A stretch of 26,639 nt of DNA, from the IMG/VR virus record IMGVR_UViG_3300030406_002873, positions 23,231 to 49,869 of that record; one strand, written 5' to 3'. Of this stretch, positions 15,774 through 22,701 are shown one piece after another. The translations under genes were made by a program, and so were the position numbers. The notes beneath the pieces were generated by a model, which did not search any database, was not told the origin of the DNA, and saw only the letters and a program-made list of their open reading frames with translations. How positions within the stretch are numbered: the stretch's first letter is position 1; every line of letters begins with the position of its first letter. This DNA is from a virus.

Positions 15774-16465
15774 ATTTTCACCTTATCTTCTGAATTTAAT
15801 ACATTAAGTATTCTGTCTGCTAATGTTTTTCCAAACCCCTCTAGTTTCTGTATTTCAAAACTAGTTTGTTCTCCTATTTCCATAACAGACCCAAAACTAT
15901 CTATTAACAGTTTTGCTTTTTTATAGGATACGCCTTTTATACTTGTTAAAATATCCAACCTTAAATCGTCGGTGCTTATTCTTTTAAATATTTGTGGTCT
16001 TATATTTTCTCTTTTAATTGGTTGCATTTTACATACTGCGGTAATAATGTCTGATGCTTCTTCTTCGCTATGAACCCAAAATGGCTTTGCATCCATATCT
16101 AATGTTATTCTTCCTAATGCTCCTAAAAATTTATTTCTTAGCATGATTAATCTTGATTTTACAGGTAATGTGCTTTTTGAGTGTTCAATAATTTTCCAGA
16201 TTCCTTCTTCTAAATCTCCATATATAATAACAACATTTGTTTGATAGTGTCTATCCATATTATCTAATTGTGTCCATAGTCTTTTTGACATTACAGACCC
16301 AATAAAATCTTCAACGGACTTCGCTTCAAAACAAACATTATCATATACATAATCTCCTATTTCTAACCATTTCTTTTCTGTCTTTATGTTTAATTTTCGT
16401 GCTTTATCTTCGACTAACTTTACTAATCTTGAACCTTCCTTTTCTCTACTATCAATTATTAACAT
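15770..16465 (-). CDS. ERCC4/XPF-type nuclease with HhH domain
   Basis: A 231-residue structure-specific endonuclease. The catalytic core reads IIDSRE (Asp5, Arg7, Glu8), GDYVYDNVCFEAK (Asp38, Glu47, Lys49) and then Asp53, the order seen in XPF/Mus81/Hef nucleases, where GD...ERK...D is usual; here the middle Arg is Ala. Residues about 170-227 hold two helix-hairpin-helix motifs (SIKGVSYKKAKLLIDSFGS and LEGFGKTLADRIL). It lacks the helicase domain of Hef, as in the short archaeal XPF form. Short XPF proteins bind PCNA and cut branched or 3'-flap DNA, so roles in recombination or fork processing are likely. GGAGGT precedes the start, inside the end of the primase gene. Confidence 0.88.
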   Translation of the reverse strand: MLIIDSREKEGSRLVKLVEDKARKLNIKTEKKWLEIGDYVYDNVCFEAKSVEDFIGSVMSKRLWTQLDNMDRHYQTNVVIIYGDLEEGIWKIIEHSKSTLPVKSRLIMLRNKFLGALGRITLDMDAKPFWVHSEEEASDIITAVCKMQPIKRENIRPQIFKRISTDDLRLDILTSIKGVSYKKAKLLIDSFGSVMEIGEQTSFEIQKLEGFGKTLADRILNVLNSEDKVKI

Positions 16466-17492
16466 CTGGAAACCTCCAACATTTACCTACACAATATCCT
16501 TCCGATATTAACTTATTACAAAACGGTGTTTTATAATTACCATATACTGTAAATTTTGCGTGTTTGCGAGTTTCGCTTTCATCCCAATCCAACCATACAT
16601 CATCTCTTTCTCCAAAAGAAGTTTTAATTTCAGATACAATCATATTAAGAACTTTGTTCTTTTCTTCTAACGAATTGAGATTCGTTCTAAGAGTTAATAA
16701 ATCTCTATACCATGAAACAAGGTATGCTCTCGCCATATGCGAAGGATTCTCCGTCATTATAGCATTATGCAAACATGGCAATAATGGGAGTTTTCCATCA
16801 TACTTCGGAACGGAAACTTCGCCCTCTACTTCATCTATGGGGGGTTGTTCGGGAAACTTGACCTTGACATTACCCACCTTTCTGAAAGGAATACTTCTTG
16901 GTTTGGATGCTAATACAATCAATTCATCAAGACTTAAAGAAAGGTCATCATAGAACAAAGGAATGCAGAAAAGAGCATTTCCATTCTTATCAGAAGATGA
17001 CATATTAACAGTATTTGGAACTCGCCTTAAACGAGTCTGTTGTCCTACTCTATCATCTAAAGTATTTTCAATCCCAACCTTTTCAATAAGCATATTCTTT
17101 ATCTCTTTAAAATATGCTTGAATGTTTCTAATACTATCAGTTCTTTCACCATCTAAAAACAAATGAAATCCTCTCCCAGAAAAAAACAAAGTATGGCTAA
17201 TATTTTGTTCTATTACCCAATCCATTATTACCTTAATATCTCTATATGCATTTTTAAGGTCGCCATCATGCCCATCAAAATCTAAAAATATTCTGTCAAG
17301 TATTACAGAAGAATCAATCTTTGCAGTTTCGCTAAAATGCTCAAAATCATAAACAGTTGTATATACATTTGTTCTGTTATTTTGAACCTTTACAAAATTG
17401 ATATAATCATTCTTCGTCAGAACTATCTTTCTTTTCATTTGTGGTGCGTTCTTTATGTGGCTTCCCGCCCATACTTCTCTCGGAAACTTCAT
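16452..17492 (-). CDS. AEP primase with PriL-like Fe-S domain
   Basis: A 346-residue primase. The archaeo-eukaryotic catalytic core shows FLDFDG (Asp71, Asp73), SGRGFHLFL (His110), LDDRV (Asp146/147) and TRLRRVPNTVN (residues 153-163), the same order as PriS and PrimPol enzymes. The C-terminal third carries Cys240 (LPCLHN), Cys325 (TPFCNKL), Cys334 and Cys338 (YCVGKC), the four-Cys layout of the PriL Fe-S domain. It therefore combines catalytic and Fe-S functions that in archaea are on two subunits. TTGGAGGAA precedes the ATG at 17492, even though this makes it overlap the upstream gene by 86 nt; Met19 is the alternative start. It should lay primers for the viral polymerase. Confidence 0.83.
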   Translation of the reverse strand: MKFPREVWAGSHIKNAPQMKRKIVLTKNDYINFVKVQNNRTNVYTTVYDFEHFSETAKIDSSVILDRIFLDFDGHDGDLKNAYRDIKVIMDWVIEQNISHTLFFSGRGFHLFLDGERTDSIRNIQAYFKEIKNMLIEKVGIENTLDDRVGQQTRLRRVPNTVNMSSSDKNGNALFCIPLFYDDLSLSLDELIVLASKPRSIPFRKVGNVKVKFPEQPPIDEVEGEVSVPKYDGKLPLLPCLHNAIMTENPSHMARAYLVSWYRDLLTLRTNLNSLEEKNKVLNMIVSEIKTSFGERDDVWLDWDESETRKHAKFTVYGNYKTPFCNKLISEGYCVGKCWRFPDVNN

Positions 17493-17778
17493 TATTTATT
17501 CCTCCAAAATTTACTGTTGCTTTATCTAGCATATTTCTAATTGTTCCTGCTACTTCTGCTTTAATGTGTGTAAGGCACATCTCTCTCAATACATCAGCAT
17601 AGTAGTAGCCAACCATACTATCATTGATTTTTGTTTCCTTGACCATATCAAATCTTTGTATCAGATTCATTTCAGAATAAATTTCATTTGATAGACTTTC
17701 AATTGTTACCATAAGATTTGATATTTCATTAAATGTCCAAGACCTTATTCTTACTTTTGCTTCAATTATTTCTTTCAT
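17407..17778 (-). CDS. Hypothetical protein with acidic-basic tail
   Basis: A 123-residue protein not recognised by family. Residues 1-85 are mostly helical (SWTFNEISNLMVTIESLS, then LREMCLTHIKAEVAG), compatible with a small helical bundle. The last 40 residues are polar and charged (GGKPHKERTTNEKKDSSDEE) and probably disordered. That tail is encoded in the 86 nt that also code for the primase N-terminus. The ATG at 17778 is chosen because GGGTG lies just upstream; an in-frame ATG at 17790 overlaps the Cas4-like stop. Its place between nuclease and primase suggests a replication accessory role, which is unproven. Confidence 0.6.
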   Translation of the reverse strand: MKEIIEAKVRIRSWTFNEISNLMVTIESLSNEIYSEMNLIQRFDMVKETKINDSMVGYYYADVLREMCLTHIKAEVAGTIRNMLDKATVNFGGINNEVSERSMGGKPHKERTTNEKKDSSDEE

Positions 17779-17780
17779 AA

Positions 17781-18686
17781 TTACACCCATGAATCATCTT
17801 GTGCGGCATCACAAATGCCAAAGTAAGAACAATGAGCGCAGGTCTTGTAAAAGAACTTAGCAGGGAATTGTTGTCTTTCATAGTGATGAATTAACTTAGC
17901 AATATTATTCATTACAGAAGTCATAGACCTCTTCTTTCTTTCTTCTGCATAAATGTAGTTCGATGCTGGATAATACCAACCCCAATGTGTTACTTTATCA
18001 TTAGGGTCAAGACCATTTTTAATCATAACTTCATCTGTTGCATTCTCGATAAGTAATTCATAAAATGCCATTTCTTTTCTCATTGAAGTTCTCTTGTAAT
18101 CTTTCCATGCACCTGTCTTATATTCAAAAGGAACAAGGCCACCGTTTTCTTTAAAGATACGGTCAATGATTCCTTGAATATGGATTACATAATCCCTTTG
18201 TAAAGGAAACTTAGGATTGATGTTTGCAGGGATTGTAATTTCTGCATCAAACTTTCCTTCATTACAAACAGGCAAATATTCATGGATTTTATTTTCTGCC
18301 TTTGCTTCAATAAATCGCTGTGCTTCAAGAGAAGCAACAGTCAATGAAATATCATAGTATTCATCAACAGGCATTAATCCTGTGCAATACTCTAGGATTT
18401 CACTATTGTTCATTTTCTCAGCCTTCTTAACATCAAAGTCATCAAAGAACTTCTCTCTATGATTGTGAAGAACCGTTCCTTTAAGCATCGCTTCGGTTTG
18501 GTCTTGAGGCAACCGTTGAACATAAGAAAAGTCGTATTTCTTTGGACACCAATCAAAAGTTCCCAAAGAAGATTTAGTTATTTTCAAGATAGGCATAGAG
18601 GGGTCATCATAATTTTCGTGATTCCATTGATAAGTGTATTCTTTCATCGAAGAAATCACCGCATTATATCTTTCGTCGTCGTTCAT
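17781..18686 (-). CDS. Cas4/RecB-like PD-(D/E)XK nuclease with Fe-S cysteines
   Basis: A 301-residue nuclease. After KITKSSLGTFDWCPKKY (Cys47), the catalytic core shows GTVLHNH (His74), GIIDRIF (Asp175), FEYKTG (Glu188, Lys190) and the helix MRKEMAFYELL. The C-terminus ends with CAHCSYFGIC (Cys283, Cys286, Cys292). One N-terminal and three C-terminal cysteines is the Fe-S arrangement of Cas4, AddB and related exonucleases. No cas genes or repeats are nearby, so a role in viral recombination or DNA end resection is more likely than spacer acquisition. TGGTGG precedes the ATG, 1 nt after the polymerase C-terminal gene. Confidence 0.84.
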   Translation of the reverse strand: MNDDERYNAVISSMKEYTYQWNHENYDDPSMPILKITKSSLGTFDWCPKKYDFSYVQRLPQDQTEAMLKGTVLHNHREKFFDDFDVKKAEKMNNSEILEYCTGLMPVDEYYDISLTVASLEAQRFIEAKAENKIHEYLPVCNEGKFDAEITIPANINPKFPLQRDYVIHIQGIIDRIFKENGGLVPFEYKTGAWKDYKRTSMRKEMAFYELLIENATDEVMIKNGLDPNDKVTHWGWYYPASNYIYAEERKKRSMTSVMNNIAKLIHHYERQQFPAKFFYKTCAHCSYFGICDAAQDDSWV

Positions 18687-18687
18687 T

Positions 18688-19575
18688 TTACCACCATTCG
18701 TCTAATTTCATTTGTATTTTTCCTGTTCTTATTGAAGATACATCCCAATTCATCGCTCGATAAATTGGTTCAGCCTTTTTGACTATTTGTTCTGCATAAT
18801 GTTTGTAGTCTGGAGTATAGTTGTCAAAATCATCATACGTTGTTGCAGATACATATTCTACTTCTCTCTTTTCTTTCGTCAAAGGATGAGTATATGTGTC
18901 ATGCACGTTCTTAACCTTGAGATATAAATAGGAGTCATCAAAGGTCATATTTAATCTTTCCCAAGCATAGAGAATACCTGCAATACCCGAACCAATTGCG
19001 GGTCTTTTGTAAGTAAAGGTTAGAAACTGTTCTGTTTCTGTTCCGCATCTATCACACCATTTAATTTTAATACATTCTTTTAAGTGGTGTTTCTTCTTAC
19101 ATTCTGGACACTTAAGAATAACTCTATCTTCTCTTAGACGGCTACGTTTTACAATATCAGAAGTATTTACTTTACCTTCCATAACTTCATTATATTTGTC
19201 AGAAAGATACTTGTTTATTTCTCCCATTGTCTTTTGTCCGACCCACATCTTCAATACTGTTGTTTGAACATCCTTAGCGAGTTTTGTTTCACTAACACGC
19301 TTTGCAGTAAAACCTGTCATTGTAAATTTAGGCTCATCAAGCCAAACTCCATCTTCCCAAGATACTAAACCTGCATTTCGATTCTTTGTTGTTCCAACAC
19401 CTAATGCAGAATAATACTTTTCAAACTCAAGAACAACTGGATGTTGTTCAAGATTTAATACATTAGGAAAGTGTTCACGAACTGAATCTTCAATCTCCTT
19501 GATTGCCGATTCAGCCTTTTCAATAGATTCAATCTGAACATAGATTGAATCCGTATGTCCATAAACTACTTTCAT
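18688..19575 (-). CDS. polB: Family B DNA polymerase, C-terminal part (motif C, thumb, PIP)
   Basis: A 295-residue protein that begins MKVVYGHTDSIYV, so polymerase motif C lies at its very N-terminus (Tyr5 to Ser10; usual form YGDTDS). It continues with KNRNAGL, equivalent to the KxRY/KKRYAG element, and a thumb. A zinc-ribbon-like insertion lies at 156-177 (CPEC and CDRC). It ends KIQMKLDEWW, matching a PCNA-interacting QxxLxxWW motif. The ATG at 19575 is chosen because GGTGAT precedes it; the longer open frame to 19611 adds 12 residues that overlap the upstream gene. It must combine with the N-terminal part at 20277-21932 to make an active enzyme. Asp9 supplies the motif C metal ligand. Confidence 0.88.
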   Translation of the reverse strand: MKVVYGHTDSIYVQIESIEKAESAIKEIEDSVREHFPNVLNLEQHPVVLEFEKYYSALGVGTTKNRNAGLVSWEDGVWLDEPKFTMTGFTAKRVSETKLAKDVQTTVLKMWVGQKTMGEINKYLSDKYNEVMEGKVNTSDIVKRSRLREDRVILKCPECKKKHHLKECIKIKWCDRCGTETEQFLTFTYKRPAIGSGIAGILYAWERLNMTFDDSYLYLKVKNVHDTYTHPLTKEKREVEYVSATTYDDFDNYTPDYKHYAEQIVKKAEPIYRAMNWDVSSIRTGKIQMKLDEWW

Positions 19576-19579
19576 AGTA

Positions 19580-19774
19580 TCACCATGCGTTCTCAAAGTA
19601 AATCTTACCATCAGTATATTGCATCAATTCCTGCTTGATAGTTTTAATATCCTTAACTAAGTCTGCGAATGTTACATTCTCTTCGTAAAGTTGGCCTATT
19701 TCATTTTCAAGCCTCTTTACTGTTTGCTTCAAATTTGCTATTTCTGCTTTTAATTCTTTAATTTCTTTGCTCAT
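19580..19774 (-). CDS. Small coiled-coil protein (64 aa)
   Basis: The protein reads MSKEIKELKAEIANLKQTVK, then RLENEIGQLYEEN, with hydrophobic residues every third and fourth position over about 50 residues, a clear coiled coil. The end (KIYFENAW) is aromatic. GGTGATATT precedes the ATG, and its stop lies just upstream of the polymerase C-terminal start. It may dimerise or bind a partner, and given its place could help join the two polymerase pieces, but this is only a suggestion. Confidence 0.62.
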   Translation of the reverse strand: MSKEIKELKAEIANLKQTVKRLENEIGQLYEENVTFADLVKDIKTIKQELMQYTDGKIYFENAW

Positions 19775-19908
19775 AATATCACCGTTACGATTGTTATAAT
19801 GGTTATTATATTTACGATATTTACCATCATCAATATCTTATTGCTTTTTGCTATCATAGATAACAGTTCTTCGAGAAGTTCATTGGTTTTGTCCATCATC
19901 ATTCTCAT
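19771..19908 (-). CDS. Small protein with a hydrophobic C-terminal helix (45 aa)
   Basis: A short gene reading MRMMMDKTNELLEELLSMIA, then KSNKILMMV and a run of Ile, Val, Thr and Asn to the end. The N-terminal half is an amphipathic helix and the C-terminal half looks like a membrane span. Several ATGs at 19897-19908 could be the start. The stop overlaps the next start (ATGA), the coupling style of this operon, which supports it being real. Function unknown. Confidence 0.45.
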   Translation of the reverse strand: MRMMMDKTNELLEELLSMIAKSNKILMMVNIVNIITIITIVTVIL

Positions 19909-20044
19909 CACTTACCTTTACTATAATAGCGTTTCTTTTAATGTTATTCATCATTTGGAATAATTCCTTTACTTCTTGTAAAGTAATATTCCATGTTTCT
20001 TCTGTATCATAAGATACTTCAACTGTTACAATTTTCTTCTTCAT
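19880..20044 (-). CDS. Small hypothetical protein (54 aa)
   Basis: The protein begins MKKKIVTVEVSYDTEETWNI, then a helix LQEVKELFQMMNNI, a strand NAIIVKVS, and an acidic tail DENDDGQNQ. The strand-helix-strand pattern suggests a small folded domain. GGAGGCATTTAT lies upstream, within the end of the winged-helix-like gene (overlap 26 nt), and its end overlaps the following small gene. No family is recognised. Confidence 0.52.
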   Translation of the reverse strand: MKKKIVTVEVSYDTEETWNITLQEVKELFQMMNNIKRNAIIVKVSDENDDGQNQ

Positions 20045-20276
20045 ATAAATGCCTCCATTTTTCTTTAATTACCCAATGTCTGTTTCTTCTTGTTCCTACT
20101 GCAAAAGCATACGGTTTCAATAATGACGCTATTCGGTTGCTCTTATAAACTGTCCGATGTTCACGTTCATAAAAAGAAACTATTTCTTCTAAATCAAAAT
20201 TATCTGGGTTTTTAATTTGTTTTAATGAATCAATCAACTTTTGTTTTATCCTGTAATTTCCTGAACTTCTTCCCAT
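20019..20276 (-). CDS. Small winged-helix-like DNA-binding protein
   Basis: An 85-residue basic protein. Helices at about 8-20 (RIKQKLIDSLKQI), 26-36 (NFDLEEIVSFYE) and 41-53 (VYKSNRIASLLKPY) are followed by a strand-turn-strand FAVGTRRNRHWVIKEKW, the order of a winged helix with a basic wing. GGAGATGG precedes the ATG, which follows the PolB N-terminal stop directly (TAA ATG). It could be a regulator of this operon or an accessory replication protein. The fold is inferred from pattern only. It is the first of four small genes lying between the two polymerase parts. Confidence 0.6.
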   Translation of the reverse strand: MGRSSGNYRIKQKLIDSLKQIKNPDNFDLEEIVSFYEREHRTVYKSNRIASLLKPYAFAVGTRRNRHWVIKEKWRHLYEEENCNS

Positions 20277-21932
20277 TTATTCCATCTCCTTTGCTTTAAA
20301 AGCAGCCAAACGAATTGCTTCTCTAGCACTAGCAGTAATACTAGCGGCTAAATCTACATCAGCCCAACCAAATCCTTGAAAGGCTACAATACCATAGAAT
20401 GATGCCATTAATCTTTTTACTGCCATTTGATTATTATACCACTTGACATATTCATTTTTATCATCATTCTCTCTTGCTTCTTTCATAAGACGCTTGTATT
20501 CATTTCTCAATTCTTTTAATTCAAGAACTGCTCTCGGTAAAAGACCGAGTTTATCTGTCTTATAATAGAGCATTTGTTCTCTATCAGTAATACTGAAATC
20601 TCTCGGTGTTAAAATATTTACACCAAATTCTGTTGGTTCTTCTGATTTAGTTTCCCATGAAATGTTTCTTGCAATCATCATTGAAGGATATAGTCCTGCA
20701 AAATCAAAAGCAGCAACATTAAGATGTAGTCCATTTGTTTCTTCACTTAATGGGTCATAAATCATAGCACCATCATATTCTTGACGCTTCTCTACCTTTT
20801 CACCTGTTGGTGCAATCCATGTAGCATTACGCATAAAATAGATTGAACCCATATGACTTGCATAAAAACAAGCACTAAATGGCGCAATTAGAAGTCTTTG
20901 TAATGCTATAATTGCTTCACTACAATAATTCAATTCATCAATTTCAACCATCAATTCAACATCTATCTGAGCATACTTAAGATATGTCTCAGTATCATTT
21001 AACCAACCTTCTCGATAGAATACATTCGGGTCTGGGAACTTTTCACTAACAAGTTTCTTTCTTCCCAATACTGCTTCAGAAATGTAATCTAAAGACATTG
21101 ACGGTAATGTTCCCCTTTGAGAGTCATTCCATTGTCTTTCAAAAGCAAGGTCTAAATTGAGGGTTATGCGACCCCCAATAGGCTGTTCAATTGGCCCGAA
21201 CCCATTCTTGCCATAATTGAAAACAAAGCCATTCTTAGTATTCTTAACGCCCTTAATTGTCCTAATTGGAGATATGGTAGTAGGGTTCAATCCCAAAGCA
21301 CACGCTCGCTCAAGGAGTTTTGGCAAATCGAATTTTAAACCAAACCAAGCAATTAACATATCAGGGTCTTTATCAACCATTGTTACCATAAAGTTTTCAA
21401 TCATATCCTTTTCACTATTAAATGTAAATGTAGATGTAGTGTCATAAACTAAATCACGTTGCAATTCTTTAGGAAACCAAACCCATTGAAAGTATTTCTC
21501 ATCATAATTATCATAAACTACAATAGTAGTAATACAATCGTGATATTCTCCACCTTGTTGCCATTCCATATCCCAATACCATTTACGCATTTCATATTCT
21601 GGTAATGAACCTAAAGAATCAACTGCATATCTAAATGCATATGGAACATCTGCTTCAAAGGTTTTTACAAAAGAACGTCGAGCAATATGAATGTCATCAG
21701 ACTTATCTACATAAACTCTAGTTAATTTTTCACCTTGAAGATTGTGCCAATTACCTTCTTCGTAAGTAAATTCTCTTTTTACAAATTTAGAAGGATTGTA
21801 ATACTTAGGTTGATTATCAGAAGATAGGATATAAAAATAAGGAGTAAATTCGACAACTGTTTGTCTTTTCTCTCTACCCTCTCTCCATGATGTATAAACG
21901 TGCTTTCCTGTTACTGTTTTACTTATTATCAT
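20277..21932 (-). CDS. polB: Family B DNA polymerase, N-terminal part (exo, motifs A and B)
   Basis: A 551-residue protein covering the N-terminal, exonuclease, palm and fingers regions. Exo I is WDMEW (Asp121, Glu123); Exo II is AWFGLKFDLP (Asp202, with Phe197 where Asn is usual); Exo III is YAQID (Tyr320, Asp324). Motif A is AFDFAGLYPSMM (Asp410) and motif B is KRLMASFYG (Lys506, Tyr513, with Ala510 in place of the usual Asn). It ends KAKEME, a few residues before the point where motif C would begin in a full-length enzyme. GGTAATTAAA precedes the start, 1 nt after PCNA. The missing motif C and thumb are in the gene at 18688-19575. Full-length archaeal PolB is about 770-800 residues; the two parts sum to 846. 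Confidence 0.93.
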   Translation of the reverse strand: MIISKTVTGKHVYTSWREGREKRQTVVEFTPYFYILSSDNQPKYYNPSKFVKREFTYEEGNWHNLQGEKLTRVYVDKSDDIHIARRSFVKTFEADVPYAFRYAVDSLGSLPEYEMRKWYWDMEWQQGGEYHDCITTIVVYDNYDEKYFQWVWFPKELQRDLVYDTTSTFTFNSEKDMIENFMVTMVDKDPDMLIAWFGLKFDLPKLLERACALGLNPTTISPIRTIKGVKNTKNGFVFNYGKNGFGPIEQPIGGRITLNLDLAFERQWNDSQRGTLPSMSLDYISEAVLGRKKLVSEKFPDPNVFYREGWLNDTETYLKYAQIDVELMVEIDELNYCSEAIIALQRLLIAPFSACFYASHMGSIYFMRNATWIAPTGEKVEKRQEYDGAMIYDPLSEETNGLHLNVAAFDFAGLYPSMMIARNISWETKSEEPTEFGVNILTPRDFSITDREQMLYYKTDKLGLLPRAVLELKELRNEYKRLMKEARENDDKNEYVKWYNNQMAVKRLMASFYGIVAFQGFGWADVDLAASITASAREAIRLAAFKAKEME

Positions 21933-21933
21933 T

Positions 21934-22701
21934 TTAATTACCTGCCGAAAACGGTGCTTTAATTATCATCCTATCTTCTGCAACTAATAGTAGTGGAAAC
22001 TCATCCTTTACATAAAAATTAATATTAGTGTTCTTCTTAAAGAACTTATGTAATGGGCCACTATATTCTAATGTTGCAGATTCACCAAAACAAATTGTTG
22101 GTGTAATTCTTTCTTCGTATTGATTCTGAATAGTAGCACCGCTTGAAAATGTAACGGTATTACCATTGTAATCTAATTTGAATGCGCCATGATTTGCTAA
22201 TTCACAAGATGAAATACAATCAGCATAAACATCTTGACTTAAGACAAAAGCACCTTCATATTTTGATTTACCAAAATCTGGTAAAGTTGTAATTTCTTCT
22301 TCATAAGTAATATTAGATAACATACCTTGAAGTCGTGTAATTGCGGTCATATTAGGATGTTGAATTACTTTTGCAACACTAGCCTTCTTTGTTCCAGAAC
22401 TAACTTGAATTGTATCATCTACAACAAAAGCAGTTAGTTCTCCGTATTTTTTAAGATACGGAACAAGAGTCTTAACATTACCAATAAACTCGCCATCTTC
22501 TGCACCTATCACTTCTAAATTAATATTCATAGCAAAGGTAGTATCTCCATTCCAAATGGATAGAGTATTACCCCTTAACTGCATTAAGAAATGTAATCCC
22601 ATCGAATTATTTGTAAAACCCGATGAAGTTAAGTATTTACCTTTACCTTGAATACTTTCTAATGCTTCTGTAATTTGTTTTGTATTTACTGCAAATTTCA
22701 A
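21934..22701 (-). CDS. pcn: PCNA-like sliding clamp
   Basis: A 255-residue protein of the length usual for PCNA (about 245-260). It begins with KFAVNTKQITEALESI, has the two-domain beta pattern of clamps, a central acidic linker (YEEEITTLPDF), and ends with LHKFFKKNTNINFYVKDEFP, then LLLVAEDRMIIKAPF, which matches the typical closing strands and '(I/L)APF' end of PCNA. The trimeric ring would tether the polymerase, whose C-terminal part carries a matching PIP motif. The start is TTG at 22701, preceded by GGGAGGGTAAGAT; its bases overlap the upstream stop (TTGA), and no suitable ATG exists nearby. Sequence similarity to host clamps appears low. Confidence 0.82.
   Translation of the reverse strand: MKFAVNTKQITEALESIQGKGKYLTSSGFTNNSMGLHFLMQLRGNTLSIWNGDTTFAMNINLEVIGAEDGEFIGNVKTLVPYLKKYGELTAFVVDDTIQVSSGTKKASVAKVIQHPNMTAITRLQGMLSNITYEEEITTLPDFGKSKYEGAFVLSQDVYADCISSCELANHGAFKLDYNGNTVTFSSGATIQNQYEERITPTICFGESATLEYSGPLHKFFKKNTNINFYVKDEFPLLLVAEDRMIIKAPFSAGN

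Noticed and set aside
17781-18686. CRISPR-Cas locus suggested by the Cas4-like protein
   Set aside because: No direct repeats with spacers and no other cas genes were seen; the neighbours are replication genes.
18459-18782. 107-aa plus-strand frame spanning the Cas4-like and polymerase C-terminal genes
   Set aside because: It crosses two well-supported minus-strand genes and has no start signal.
19576-19611. Longer N-terminus for the polymerase C-terminal part
   Set aside because: The extra 12 residues overlap the coiled-coil gene and lack a ribosome site, whereas the ATG at 19575 follows GGTGAT directly.
18688-21932. Split intein joining the two polymerase parts
   Set aside because: Neither part carries intein blocks (no Cys/Ser-led N-intein after KAKEME, no His-Asn end before MKVVYG); the four genes between them are ordinary small frames.
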